DNA of 64,000 bases from Phenylobacterium zucineum HLK1 (GTDB taxonomy: Bacteria; Pseudomonadota; Alphaproteobacteria; Caulobacterales; Caulobacteraceae): NCBI RefSeq assembly GCF_000017265.1, contig NC_011144.1, positions 3,636,001 to 3,700,000 on the forward strand, written 5' to 3'. The notes below the pieces were generated by a model. The model worked only from the letters and a program-made list of their open reading frames with translations, was not told the origin of the DNA and did not search any database. The position numbers were made by a program, and so were the translations under genes. Shown here piece after piece: positions 27,186 to 36,401 of the stretch (position 1 is the first letter of the stretch; every line of letters starts with the position of its first letter).

Positions 27186-30100
27186 GTGATTCCAGCGGGG
27201 GCGGCTTTGGACGATCTGGTGAGCGACTTCATCGCGGAGACCCGGGAGGGCCTCGAAGCGCTGGACAGCGAACTCGTGCGCTTCGAGCAGCAGCCCGACG
27301 ACCCCGAGACCCTGAGCGGCATCTTCCGGCTCATCCACACCATCAAGGGCACGTGCGGGTTCCTGGGCCTGATGCGCCTGCAGACGGTCGCGCATGCGGC
27401 CGAGAACGTGCTCGGCGGCTTCCGGGACGGCGTCGTGCCGGTGACGCCGACCGCCGTCTCCGCGGTTCTCGACACGGTGGACCTGATCCGCTCGCTGGTG
27501 GATGCGCTCGCGTCCACGGGCGCCGAGCCGGAAGGCGACGACAGCGCCCTCATCGGCCGCCTGGAGGCGGTCATGGAGACCGCCGCAGGGGATGAACCGG
27601 CCGCCGCCGCGCCGACGGCCGAGGCGCCGCAGCCGGCGGCGAAGGACGCCCGCAGCCTGATCGAACAGCTGGGCGGCGACGCGACGCTGGACGCCGCGGC
27701 CGAGATGTCGCTGGCCCGCCTGCGGGACGACGCGCGGCTGGGCGGCCTGTTCGCCCGCGCCGACACGGACCGGCTGCTGGCCGCGGTTCGCGACGGCCTC
27801 TGCGGGATCGCCCGCAAGGGCGAGGCGAGCGACGCCCTGGCCCGGGCGCTGGCCCAGGTCGCCGACGGCGCCGTGGACGCTGGAGCGGTGGGCGCCGTGT
27901 TCGACGTGGCCGCCGCGGCGCTGGCCGACCTCGAGGTGGACGCCGCCGCCATCGCGGCCCTGCGGAGCCTCGCCTGCCCGCCCCCGGAACCCCGGGCCGA
28001 AGCGGACCCGGAACCGGCGCTGGCCGAGGCCGAACCCGAAGCCTCGTCCGCGCCCGACCCGGAGCCCGCGCTGGAGGCCAGCCCCGCGCCGGTGGCTGCG
28101 ACCGCGCCGGCGGCCCGCTCCGCGCCCCCCGCCGCCGGCGGCGAGGCCGCCGGCCCCGCCCAGACGATCCGGGTCAGCGTCGATGCGCTGGAACACCTGA
28201 TGACCGTGGTCAGCGAGCTGGTGCTGATCCGCAACCAGCTCATCCAGACCCTGCGCCTGGAGCCCGAAAGCCCCTTCGCCGCCCCGCTCAATCGCCTGAA
28301 CCAGGTGACCAGCGAGCTGCAGGAAGGGGTGATGACCACCCGCATGCAGCCGATCAGCGGCGCCTGGGCCAAGCTGCCGCGCCTGGTCCGCGACCTCGCC
28401 CAGGACCTCGGCAAGAGCATCGACCTCGTCATGCTGGGCCAGGAGACCGAGCTGGATCGCCAGGTGCTGGAGCTGATCAAGGATCCGCTCACCCACATGA
28501 TCCGCAACGCCGCCGACCACGGGCTGGAGACGCCCGCCGAGCGGCGCGCGGCCGGCAAGCCCGAGACCGGACGCATCACCCTGCAGGCGCGGCACGAAGG
28601 CGGCGCCATCGTGATCGAGGTGGCCGACGACGGCCGCGGGCTCTCGGCCGAGAAGATCCGCGCCAAGGCGCTCGCCTCGGGCCTGATCACGCCGACCCAG
28701 GCCGAGCAGATGTCGGACGCCGACGCGCGCCAGCTGATCTTCCTGCCCGGCTTCTCGACCGCCTCGCAGGTGACCGCCGTCTCCGGACGCGGCGTCGGCA
28801 TGGACGTGGTGCGCACGAACATCGAGAAGATCGGCGGCGCCATCGAAGTGGGCGCGACCGACGGCGGCGGGACCCGGTTCACCATCCGCATTCCGCTGAC
28901 GCTGACGATCGTCTCGGCCCTGATCGTGGAGTGCTGCGGCGAGCGGTTCGCCATGCCGCAGTCCGCCGTCGTCGAGCTGGTCAGCGCCTCGGGCGCCTCG
29001 GGCCACGCCATCGAGTACATCGACGGGAGCGCGGTGCTGCGCCTGCGCGACCGGCTGCTGCCGCTGGTCTCGCTGCAGAGCCTGCTGGGCCTGGAGCCCG
29101 TGGGCGAACCGTCGAACGAGACCTGCATCCTGGTGGCCCGGGTGGGCGCCTTCACCTTCGGCGTGATCGTCGACCGGGTGTTCGACACCGAGGAGATCGT
29201 GGTCAAGCCCGTGGCCACGGTGCTGCGCCACCTGAAGCTCTATTCCGGCGCCACCATCCTGGGCGACGGGTCGGTGATCCTGATCCTCGACCCCAAGGGC
29301 ATCTCGCTGGAGGCCGGCGCCGGCCAGACCGGCTCCCTGGCCCAGGACGACGCCGACGCCCTCGGCGGCGCGGGCTCGACGTCCCGCGAGGCGCTGCTGG
29401 TCTTCCGGGCCGCCAACGAGACGCTGAAGGCCGCCCGGCTGGCCACCGTCTCGCGCATCGAGGAGCTCGCCGCCGACCAGATCGAGCGCGTCGACGGCCG
29501 CGCGGTGGTCCAGTACCGTGGGCGGCTGATGCCGGTCCTGGGCGTCGACGCCCAGCCGGCGGCGGCCTGGGAAGGCGAGGGCCGCCGCCCCCTGCTGGTG
29601 TTCGCCCAGGAGGACCGCGCCGTCGGCCTGCTGGTCGACGAGATCGTCGACATCGTCGAGAGCTCCACCGAATCCGAGCTGGGATCGCGCGGCGAGGGCG
29701 CGGCGGGCAGCCTGATCATCGGCGGCAAGGCCACCGAGCTGATCGACGTCGGTTACTACTGGGCCCGGGCCGTGAACGACGACGAGCCGGCGCGGCCGGC
29801 CGGCCAGGCGACGTCCGCGGGCCCGGCCGCCGGTCCCGCCAGCATGAAGCGGCTGCTGGTCATCGACTCCAGCCCCTTCTCCCAGCTGCTGCTCCGGCCG
29901 CTGCTGGCCCAGGCGGGCTACGACGTGACCGTCGCCACCGACCCCGAGGCGGCCCTCGGCCTCTACGAGAGCGGCGAGCACTTCCACCTGATCATGGCGG
30001 ACACGAGCTCGGGCGAGCCCGACATGAAAGCCTTCGCCAAGGCGTTCGCCCAGGCGCCCGAGTGGCATCGCACGCCCCTCCTCAGCCTGGCGCTGCACAA

Positions 30101-30191
30101 CCTCAAGGCCGCGGGCGCCGGCGGGCTCGACACCACCACCCTGCTGGACGCCGTGTCCGGCGCGCTCGACGAGATGAAGGGGGCCGCATGA
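27186..30191 (+). CDS. cheA: CheA hybrid histidine kinase with truncated-globin-like insert
   Basis: A 1001-residue chemotaxis kinase. Order: Hpt domain with phospho-His51 (LIHTIKGTCGF); a helical domain at about 157-264 that aligns without gaps to most of the truncated haemoglobin of the neighbouring receptor but lacks the haem residues; an Ala/Pro/Glu linker; dimerisation helices (about 328-390); HATPase (MIRNAADHG, VADDGRGL, GRGVGMDVV); two successive CheW-like domains (about 575-705 and 733-880); and a degenerate receiver from residue 887 (LVIDSSPFSQLLL, with DS for DD and no KP motif). Start GTG 27186; TTG 27207 (giving MDDLVSDF) resembles other CheA starts and is a serious alternative. 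Overlaps cheW by ATGA. Confidence 0.92.
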   Translation: MIPAGAALDDLVSDFIAETREGLEALDSELVRFEQQPDDPETLSGIFRLIHTIKGTCGFLGLMRLQTVAHAAENVLGGFRDGVVPVTPTAVSAVLDTVDLIRSLVDALASTGAEPEGDDSALIGRLEAVMETAAGDEPAAAAPTAEAPQPAAKDARSLIEQLGGDATLDAAAEMSLARLRDDARLGGLFARADTDRLLAAVRDGLCGIARKGEASDALARALAQVADGAVDAGAVGAVFDVAAAALADLEVDAAAIAALRSLACPPPEPRAEADPEPALAEAEPEASSAPDPEPALEASPAPVAATAPAARSAPPAAGGEAAGPAQTIRVSVDALEHLMTVVSELVLIRNQLIQTLRLEPESPFAAPLNRLNQVTSELQEGVMTTRMQPISGAWAKLPRLVRDLAQDLGKSIDLVMLGQETELDRQVLELIKDPLTHMIRNAADHGLETPAERRAAGKPETGRITLQARHEGGAIVIEVADDGRGLSAEKIRAKALASGLITPTQAEQMSDADARQLIFLPGFSTASQVTAVSGRGVGMDVVRTNIEKIGGAIEVGATDGGGTRFTIRIPLTLTIVSALIVECCGERFAMPQSAVVELVSASGASGHAIEYIDGSAVLRLRDRLLPLVSLQSLLGLEPVGEPSNETCILVARVGAFTFGVIVDRVFDTEEIVVKPVATVLRHLKLYSGATILGDGSVILILDPKGISLEAGAGQTGSLAQDDADALGGAGSTSREALLVFRAANETLKAARLATVSRIEELAADQIERVDGRAVVQYRGRLMPVLGVDAQPAAAWEGEGRRPLLVFAQEDRAVGLLVDEIVDIVESSTESELGSRGEGAAGSLIIGGKATELIDVGYYWARAVNDDEPARPAGQATSAGPAAGPASMKRLLVIDSSPFSQLLLRPLLAQAGYDVTVATDPEAALGLYESGEHFHLIMADTSSGEPDMKAFAKAFAQAPEWHRTPLLSLALHNLKAAGAGGLDTTTLLDAVSGALDEMKGAA

Positions 30192-30736
30192 GCTTCGGGA
30201 ACGACGCGGCGGCGCCGGCCGACGGCGCCGCCGAGGGCCTGGTGTCCATCCGGATCGGACGCCAGGCGTTCGGCGTGCCGGTCCTGCAGGTGCAGGACGT
30301 GATCGCCCAGACCGCCATCAACCGCGTGCCGCTGGGCCCGCCCGAGGTGGCCGGCTCGCTGAACCTGCGCGGCCGCATCGTCACGGCGATCGACATGCGC
30401 CGGCGCCTCGGCATGGAGCCGCGCGGCGCCGACGACGGCTTCATGTCGGTGATCGTCGAGCGCAACGGGGAGCTCTACGCCCTGCTCGTGGACGACGTCG
30501 GCGACGTCCTCTGGCTGCCCCAGTCCTCGCACGAGCCGCCGCCGATCACGCTGTCCAGCGAGTGGCGGGGGCTGTGCAGCGGCCTCTACCGCCTGGAGGG
30601 CGAGCTGCTGCTGGTCCTGAAGGTCGAGGAGGTGCTGGCGCTGAGCCGCCATGCGCCGCCGGCGGCCGCCACCGCGAGCGGTCAGGCGACGCCGGCCAGG
30701 GAGCCGGAACCGGAACCCGTGGAGACCGCGGCATGA
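30188..30736 (+). CDS. cheW: chemotaxis coupling protein CheW
   Basis: A 182-residue CheW that links receptors to CheA. The SH3-like double barrel is recognisable: [35 protein letters not shown], and [17 protein letters not shown] Pro/Glu-rich tail of about 30 residues follows the domain. ATG 30188 overlaps the cheA stop (ATGA), and the receptor gene starts 49 bases after the cheW stop. Confidence 0.94.
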   Translation: MSFGNDAAAPADGAAEGLVSIRIGRQAFGVPVLQVQDVIAQTAINRVPLGPPEVAGSLNLRGRIVTAIDMRRRLGMEPRGADDGFMSVIVERNGELYALLVDDVGDVLWLPQSSHEPPPITLSSEWRGLCSGLYRLEGELLLVLKVEEVLALSRHAPPAAATASGQATPAREPEPEPVETAA

Positions 30737-30785
30737 GCCCGGTCGCACGCGACCTACTTGGGACCATCCAACGGGAGGGGGAGTG

Positions 30786-33194
30786 ATGGCCAGCAAATCG
30801 GCCGCCGTACGCAAGGCGAGCACCGTCGAGCCGCCCACGCTGTTCGAACGCCTGGGCGGCGCCCCGGCGGTCGATGCGGCGGTGGAGCTCTTCTACGCCA
30901 AGGTCCTCGCCGACGACCGGATCAACCGGTTCTTCCAGGGCGTGGACATGGTGCGGCAGGCGGGACGCCAGAAGGCGTTCCTGACCATGCTGATGGGCGG
31001 GCCCAACACCTACACGGGCCAGAACCTGCGGCTCGGCCACCGGAAGCTGGTCGCCGCCGGGCTGGACGACAGCCACTTCGACGCCGTGGTCGGGCACCTC
31101 GCCCAGACGCTGCGGGAGCTCGGGGCGGCCGAGGACGACATCGCTGAAGCCGGCGCCCTGGCGGAATCCGCCCGCGCCGATGTGCTCAATCGGGATACGG
31201 AGGACGAGATGGCCGGCAGCAACGCCGTGGCGCGCGCGGTTCAGGAGCGGTGGGAGGCGGCGGAAGGCTCGACCGACCTCCAGGCGCTCCTCGAGGACTA
31301 CAAGGGGCAGGTCGACGCGATCCGCCGATCGCAGGCGGTGATCGAGTTCGGCGTCGACGGCAAGATCCTGGACGCCAACGACAACTTCCTGAACGCCCTG
31401 GGCTACACGATCGACGAGGTGCGCGGTCAGCACCACTCGATGTTCGTCGATCCGGCCGAGCGCAGCTCGTCCGAGTACCGCGCCTTCTGGGACCGGCTGG
31501 GCCGCGGCGAGTTCGACGCCGGCCAGTACAAGCGGATCGCCAAGGGCGGGCGCGAGATCTGGATCCAGGCCAGCTACAACCCGGTCTTCGATGCGTCGGG
31601 CAAGCCGTACAAGGTGGTGAAGTACGCCTCCGACATCACCGCCGAGAAGCTCGCCGCCGCCGACGCGGCCGGCCAGCTGGCGGCGATCGACAAGGCCCAG
31701 GCGGTGATCCAGTTCGAGCTGGACGGCACCATCATCGAGGCGAACGCCAACTTCCTGGGCGCGGTCGGCTACACGGCCGACGAGGTGCGCGGCAAGCACC
31801 ACTCGATGTTCGTCGACGCCGAGCTGCGCGCCTCGCCCGAGTACCGTGCGTTCTGGGACAAGCTGGGCCGGGGCGAGTACGACGCCGGCCGCTACCGCCG
31901 GATCGGCAAGGGCGGCCGCGAGATCTGGATCCAGGCCAGCTACAACCCGATCCTCGACGCCTCGGGCCGGCCCTTCAAGGTCGTGAAGTACGCCACCGAC
32001 ATCACCGAGCAGGTGCTGCGCGAACAGGAGAACGACCGCCTCAGCCGCGTGCTGGACCAGGCGCCGTTCAACGTCATCGTCTGCGAGCCGCAGGACCTGC
32101 GGATCAACTACGTCAACAAGCGCACGATCGACACCCTGCGCGGCCTCCAGAGCTTGATCCCGGTCCCGGCCGACAAGCTGCTGGGCGAGTCGATCGACAT
32201 CTTCCACAAGAACCCGCAGATGCAGCGCCGGCTGCTGGCCGATCCGAACAACCTCCCGCACCGGGCGACGATCAAGCTCGGCGAGGAGATGATGGACCTG
32301 AACGTCCAGGCCCTGAAGAGCGACAGCGGCGCCTACATCGGCGTCATGCTGAGCTGGAGCGTCATCACCGAGCAGCTGCGGTTCATCGGCCGGGTCAACG
32401 ACTTCAGCCGCGAGGTGGCGGACGCGGCCGACAACATGCGCGGCATGGCCCAGACCATGGCCGCCAGCGCCGAGGAGACCAGCAACCAGGCCGCGGCGGT
32501 GGCCGCCGCCTCGGACGAGGCCTCCTCGAACGTCCAGACCGTGGCCTCGGCGGCCGAGGAGCTGTCGGCGTCGATCCAGGAGATCACCCGCCAGGTCGAG
32601 CAGTCGTCCAGCATCGCCCGCCAGGCGGTGGAGGAGGCGCTCGCCACCGACGAGACCATGCGCGGCCTGGCCGACTCGGCCGACCGGGTGGGCGAGGTGG
32701 TGGGCCTGATCCAGGAGATCGCCTCCCAGACCAAGCTGCTGGCCCTCAACGCCACCATCGAGTCGGCCCGCGCCGGCGAGGCGGGCAAGGGCTTCGCGGT
32801 CGTGGCCTCGGAGGTGAAGAACCTGGCCGACCAGACCGCCAAGGCGACCAAGCAGATCGCCGAGCAGATCGGCTCGATCCAGAAGGCCTCCAACGCGGCG
32901 GTCTCGGCGATCGAGAGCATCCGCCGGACGATCGAGCAGGCCAACGAGGCCTCGGCCGCCATCGCCTCGGCGGTGGAGGAGCAGGGCGCGGCCACCCAGG
33001 AGATCACCCGCAACGTGCAGGAGGCGGCCTCCGGCACCCGGGAGGTCTCGGCCAACATCTCGGGCGTCACCGACGCGGCGGCCCAGAACTCGCAGTCGGC
33101 CTCCGACATGCTGGGGGCGACCAACGCCCTGGCCACCAAGGCCGAGGAGCTGGACACCCTGCGGGCCGAGATCGAAGCCTTCATGAAGAAGTAG
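30786..33194 (+). CDS. truncated-haemoglobin-PAS methyl-accepting chemotaxis receptor
   Basis: An 802-residue soluble chemoreceptor with no transmembrane segment. Residues 18-134 are a group I truncated haemoglobin: LFERLGG, Tyr37 (B10) after Phe36, Gln62 (E11) and proximal His85 (F8) in [10 protein letters not shown] all line up with Mycobacterium TrHbN. Two near-identical PAS domains follow (about 178-290 and 300-412), then a third, divergent PAS (about 420-530), then the MCP signalling domain (about 560-800) with the tip [30 protein letters not shown] hairpin. It should bind O2 or NO through haem and signal to CheA-CheW. It ends AFMKK without a CheR-tether pentapeptide. Start ATG 30786 with GGGAGGGGGAG. 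Confidence 0.93.
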   Translation: MASKSAAVRKASTVEPPTLFERLGGAPAVDAAVELFYAKVLADDRINRFFQGVDMVRQAGRQKAFLTMLMGGPNTYTGQNLRLGHRKLVAAGLDDSHFDAVVGHLAQTLRELGAAEDDIAEAGALAESARADVLNRDTEDEMAGSNAVARAVQERWEAAEGSTDLQALLEDYKGQVDAIRRSQAVIEFGVDGKILDANDNFLNALGYTIDEVRGQHHSMFVDPAERSSSEYRAFWDRLGRGEFDAGQYKRIAKGGREIWIQASYNPVFDASGKPYKVVKYASDITAEKLAAADAAGQLAAIDKAQAVIQFELDGTIIEANANFLGAVGYTADEVRGKHHSMFVDAELRASPEYRAFWDKLGRGEYDAGRYRRIGKGGREIWIQASYNPILDASGRPFKVVKYATDITEQVLREQENDRLSRVLDQAPFNVIVCEPQDLRINYVNKRTIDTLRGLQSLIPVPADKLLGESIDIFHKNPQMQRRLLADPNNLPHRATIKLGEEMMDLNVQALKSDSGAYIGVMLSWSVITEQLRFIGRVNDFSREVADAADNMRGMAQTMAASAEETSNQAAAVAAASDEASSNVQTVASAAEELSASIQEITRQVEQSSSIARQAVEEALATDETMRGLADSADRVGEVVGLIQEIASQTKLLALNATIESARAGEAGKGFAVVASEVKNLADQTAKATKQIAEQIGSIQKASNAAVSAIESIRRTIEQANEASAAIASAVEEQGAATQEITRNVQEAASGTREVSANISGVTDAAAQNSQSASDMLGATNALATKAEELDTLRAEIEAFMKK
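31317..32015 (+). repeat. tandem duplication of a PAS module in the receptor gene
   Basis: Two consecutive units offset by 366 bases (122 codons), starting at 31317 and 31683, encode nearly the same protein, for example both contain [12 protein letters not shown] and HHSMFVD. The reading frame is kept, as expected of an in-gene duplication. Confidence 0.85.
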
Positions 33195-33230
33195 GGCCAC
33201 GGCGGCTCCGGCCGCGCCGCCCGGGAAGAC

Positions 33231-33264
33231 GCCCCGCAGCCTCCGGGCTGCGGGGCTTTTCTTT
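33231..33264 (+). terminator. terminator of the cheA-cheW-receptor operon
   Basis: GCCCCGCAGCC (33231-33241) pairs perfectly with GGCTGCGGGGC (33246-33256) around loop TCCG and is followed by TTTTCTTT. Confidence 0.88.
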
Positions 33265-33283
33265 GGTCCGCGGCGGCCGCACG

Positions 33284-33312
33284 AAAAAGCCCCGCGCCTG
33301 ACGCGCGGGGCT
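33284..33312 (-). terminator. terminator of the cheB-cheR operon
   Basis: Read on the minus strand, AGCCCCGCGC and GCGCGGGGCT form a 10-bp stem followed by TTTTT (plus-strand A-run 33284-33288). It faces the receptor terminator, so convergent transcription is insulated from both sides. Confidence 0.85.
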
Positions 33313-33332
33313 TGCGAGGACGCGTCGACGGC

Positions 33333-34166
33333 TCAGGCCGAGCGGGCGAGGCGCGCCGAGCTGGGCAGGTAGAGCCCGCGCGCGGCGGGCGAGAGCGTGA
33401 AGGCGTCGGTGATCCCGATCACCGTCTCGGCGCTGCCCAGGAACAGGGCTCCGTCCGGCGCCAGGCTGCGGGCCAGTTCGGCGAGGATGGTCCGCTTCTG
33501 GGCCACGTCGAAGTAGATCAGCACGTTGCGGCAGAAGATGACGTCGAACATGCCCAGGCCGCCCACGCCGTGCAGGAGGTTGTGCGTGCGGAAGCTCACC
33601 ATCTGCTTCAGCTGGGGCGCGATGCGCCACGAGCCGCCCTCGCGGGTGAACCAGCGCTTCAGGCGCTCCTCCGACAGGCCGCGGTTGACCTCGAAGTCGC
33701 TGTAGAGGCCGCTGCGGGCCTTCGACAGGATCGGCTCGGACATGTCGGTGGCGACGATCTCCAGCCGCCAGCCGCCGAGCTGCGCTCCCGCCTCCTGCAG
33801 CACCATGGCCACCGAATAGGGCTCCTGGCCGCTCGAGCAGGCGGCGCACCAGATCCGCAGTGTGCGGACCGCGCGACGGGCCTCGATGAGCTCGGGCAGC
33901 AGGCGGTTGGCCAGCTGCTCGAACGGCGCGCCGTCGCGGAAGAAGAACGACTCGTGCGTGGCCATCGCCTCGACGCACCGCTGGATCAGCGGCTCGGGCG
34001 CGCCGGCTCGCAGCCGCGCCAGCAGCTCGGGCACGCCCGCCAGGCCCTCGGCCCGGGCCACCGGCCCGAGGCGGCTGTTGACGAGGTAGGCCTTCTCGGG
34101 CGTCAGCACGAGGCCCGAGCGGGCCCGGATCAGCTGGCAGAAATGCTCGAAGTCAGGACCGGTCAT
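33333..34166 (-). CDS. cheR: chemotaxis protein methyltransferase CheR
   Basis: A 277-residue receptor glutamate methyltransferase. The N-terminal helical domain (DFEHFCQLIRARSGLVL) and the SAM-binding core (WCAACSSGQEPYSVAMVL, ATDMSEPIL, FDVIFCRNVLIYFD) are complete. The start is ATG 34166, overlapping the cheB stop (ATGA). With cheB it sets the methylation state of the receptor, closing adaptation for this cluster. Confidence 0.94.
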   Translation of the reverse strand: MTGPDFEHFCQLIRARSGLVLTPEKAYLVNSRLGPVARAEGLAGVPELLARLRAGAPEPLIQRCVEAMATHESFFFRDGAPFEQLANRLLPELIEARRAVRTLRIWCAACSSGQEPYSVAMVLQEAGAQLGGWRLEIVATDMSEPILSKARSGLYSDFEVNRGLSEERLKRWFTREGGSWRIAPQLKQMVSFRTHNLLHGVGGLGMFDVIFCRNVLIYFDVAQKRTILAELARSLAPDGALFLGSAETVIGITDAFTLSPAARGLYLPSSARLARSA

Positions 34167-35242
34167 GCCGCCACCTCGGTCGCACGGCGGATCCAGCCCC
34201 CCACCTCGGACAGGGGCAAGACCCCCTCGGCCCGTCCGGTGGCGGCGGCCGCGCCGGGCATGCCCCAGACCACGCTGGTCGCCTCGTCCTGGACGATGAA
34301 CCGGCCGCCGGCGGCGGCGATGGCCTCGCAGCCCTTGGCGCCGTCCGAGCCCATACCTGTCAGGATCACCGCGAGCGCGGCGGGTCCGTAGGCCTGGGCG
34401 ACGCTGCGCAGCATCGGATCGACCGCCGGGCGGCAGAAGTTCTCGGGCGGCTCCTGGTTCAGGCGGATGAACACGCCGGCGCCCTCGCGCTCGACGGTCA
34501 TGTGCCAGCCGCCCGGGGCGACGTAGCACCGGCCGGGGACGACCGGCTCGCCGTCGCGGGCCTCGGCGCAGGGCCGGTCTCCCGCCCGGCCAATCTGTTC
34601 GGCCAGCAGGGCGGTGAAGGTCGCGGGCATGTGCTGGGTCAGCAGTATGGGCAGGCGCACGGCGCCCTTCAGCGCCTCGAAGACCTGCAGCAGGGCCGGC
34701 GGCCCGCCCGTCGAAGCGCCGATGGCGAGGACCTGAGGCAGGGTCCGCCGCAGGGCCGGGACGATCGGACGGCGGGCGGCGGGCGAGGCCGGCGCGGGCG
34801 CGGGCCGGGCTCGGCGGGGGGCGAGCGCCAGGATCTTGGAGGTCAGCTCGCGCTGGAACTCCTGCGCGCCGGCGAGGCCGTTCTCGGGCTTGGCCACATA
34901 GTCCGAGGCCCCGAGCTGCAGGGCCTTCAGGCTGATCTCCGCGTTCCGGAGGGTGAGGGTGGACGCCATGATCACGCGCACGCCCGGGTGCTCGGCGACG
35001 ATGCGCTGGAGCGCGGTGAGGCCGTCCATCACCGGCATCTCGATGTCGAGCACCACCACGTCGACCGGGTGGCGCGCCAGCTCGCGCAGCGCCAGTTCGC
35101 CGTTGGAGGCGGTGCAGACCACCTCCAGCCGAGAATCCGATTCGAGCTGCCGGGTGATCAGGCCGCGCACCACGGCCGAGTCGTCGACAACCATGACGCG
35201 CGCCCGGACGTCGGAAGCCACGGCGTTCGCACCTGCTGACAA
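34163..35242 (-). CDS. cheB: chemotaxis methylesterase CheB
   Basis: A 359-residue protein with an N-terminal receiver (VMVVDDSAVVRGLI, VVLDIEMPVMDG, DYVAKP) and a C-terminal methylesterase whose catalytic triad is visible as Ser in GASTGGP, His in TQHMPATF and Asp in TGMGSDGAKG. It demethylates or deamidates receptor glutamates when phosphorylated by CheA. The preferred start is TTG 35242: AGGAGGAG stands about 7 bases before it, while the in-frame stretch upstream to 35329 is basic and unlike CheB. Confidence 0.92.
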   Translation of the reverse strand: MSAGANAVASDVRARVMVVDDSAVVRGLITRQLESDSRLEVVCTASNGELALRELARHPVDVVVLDIEMPVMDGLTALQRIVAEHPGVRVIMASTLTLRNAEISLKALQLGASDYVAKPENGLAGAQEFQRELTSKILALAPRRARPAPAPASPAARRPIVPALRRTLPQVLAIGASTGGPPALLQVFEALKGAVRLPILLTQHMPATFTALLAEQIGRAGDRPCAEARDGEPVVPGRCYVAPGGWHMTVEREGAGVFIRLNQEPPENFCRPAVDPMLRSVAQAYGPAALAVILTGMGSDGAKGCEAIAAAGGRFIVQDEATSVVWGMPGAAAATGRAEGVLPLSEVGGWIRRATEVAA

Positions 35243-35530
35243 GTCCCCACTCCTCCTGGCGATCCGCACCAACGGTCGCCGAATATCGTTCCGCCTCGCG
35301 CGATCAAGGGAAAAACCAAGCAATCGCACAGGTCAAATCTGTGCCTGTCGCGCGAATTATTAGTTAACCCACGGCAACCCTTGATTGGTGGGGCGACTCC
35401 GGAAATCGTGTCTAGCTAGTATGTGCATATACAAAACCTCAATATGGGTAAGCATGAGGTCGTAGACCCAAGTCGTTGCACCTACGGGGTAAATTACACC
35501 TGAAGTGTATTGACATATATTGGAGGTAGC
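35243..35530. promoter_or_regulatory. divergent cheB / HTH-BLUF promoter region
   Basis: 288 bases, strongly AT-rich for this genome. It contains an 8-bp palindrome CTAGCTAG (35412-35419) overlapping an imperfect palindrome GTATGTGCATATAC (35419-35432), and TACAC-N5-GTGTA (35495-35509) directly before a GGAGG (35522-35526). The last repeat is well placed for autoregulation by the HTH protein. Confidence 0.45.
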
Positions 35531-36320
35531 ATGCCGTTCCGTTCGCTCATGCTGACGGGTGAACAGATCCGGGCCGCCCGGGCCCTGGCGCGCATCGAGC
35601 AGGCCGAGCTGGCCAGGCGCAGCAGCCTCAGCCTCGAGACGATCAAGCGTCTGGAGCGAATCCGCGGGCCGGTGGACGCCAACGTCCGGACGCTGAACGC
35701 CATCTTCGCGGGCGTTCGAGGCGATCGGGGTGTTCTTCGAGGGCAGCGCCGACGGCGGCGTCGGGGTCTGCCGCCCCGCGGTCGGCGGCCATGGTCTGCG
35801 CCCGCCGCCGGCGACGCTGGTGGCGCCGGCGCGTCGGACCGACGAGCGTCCGGCGCCCGCCCTGCAGCGGCTGATCTACGCCAGCGCGGCGACGCCCGAG
35901 ACCGCGGCGGACATGGCCGGCGTCCTCGACGACATCCTCCAGGCGGGCCGGGCGTGCAACGCCGCGCTGGGGGTGACCGGCGCCCTGCTCGTCTGCGACG
36001 GCTGGTTCCTCCAGCTCCTGGAAGGGCCGAAGGAGTCGGTGCGCCAGGTCTACGGCGCCGTCTCCTCGGACCGGCGCCACACGGATCTGCGGCTGATCGA
36101 GAACCGGCCGGCGGCGGTGCGGCAGTTCGGCGACTGGAGCCTCTGCTGCGGCGTCTTCCGCCCGGACGACGAGGCCTTCGCCGGCGAGCCGGCCATGCGC
36201 GACGGCTTCCGCCCCGAGACCCTGACGCCGGCCTCCTCCCTTGGCCTGCTCAGCATCCTGCGCGACCTGCAGCACGGCGCCGGCGCAGGCGGCCTGGACA
36301 GCGCCCGCCCCGCGGCCTGA
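35531..36320 (+). pseudogene. frameshifted HTH-BLUF blue-light regulator
   Basis: Two overlapping frames encode one protein. Positions 35531 to about 35712 give an XRE-type HTH (TGEQIRAARALARIEQAELA, SLSLETIKRLER); the next frame continues AFEAIGVFFEGSADGG and then a BLUF domain. Removing one G from the GGG at 35710-35712 restores a 262-residue frame. In the joined protein the BLUF flavin-site residues are present: Tyr116 (LIYAS), Asn143, Gln161 (FLQLLEG) and Trp in DWSL, where Leu replaces the usual Met. It would be a flavin-based light-responsive transcription factor. The shift may be a true mutation, an assembly error or (less likely) programmed. GGAGG precedes ATG 35531. Confidence 0.82.
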
Positions 36321-36401
36321 GCGAGCCGACATCCCGGCGCTTGCGCGCATTCGTCCCTAGGGTGCTGGCCACAACGGCCCCAGATCGGCTGAGTAGAGTT
36401 C

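Noticed and set aside
35710..35712. Programmed ribosomal frameshift in the HTH-BLUF gene
   Set aside because: No slippery heptamer or obvious downstream structure; an indel or sequencing error is simpler.
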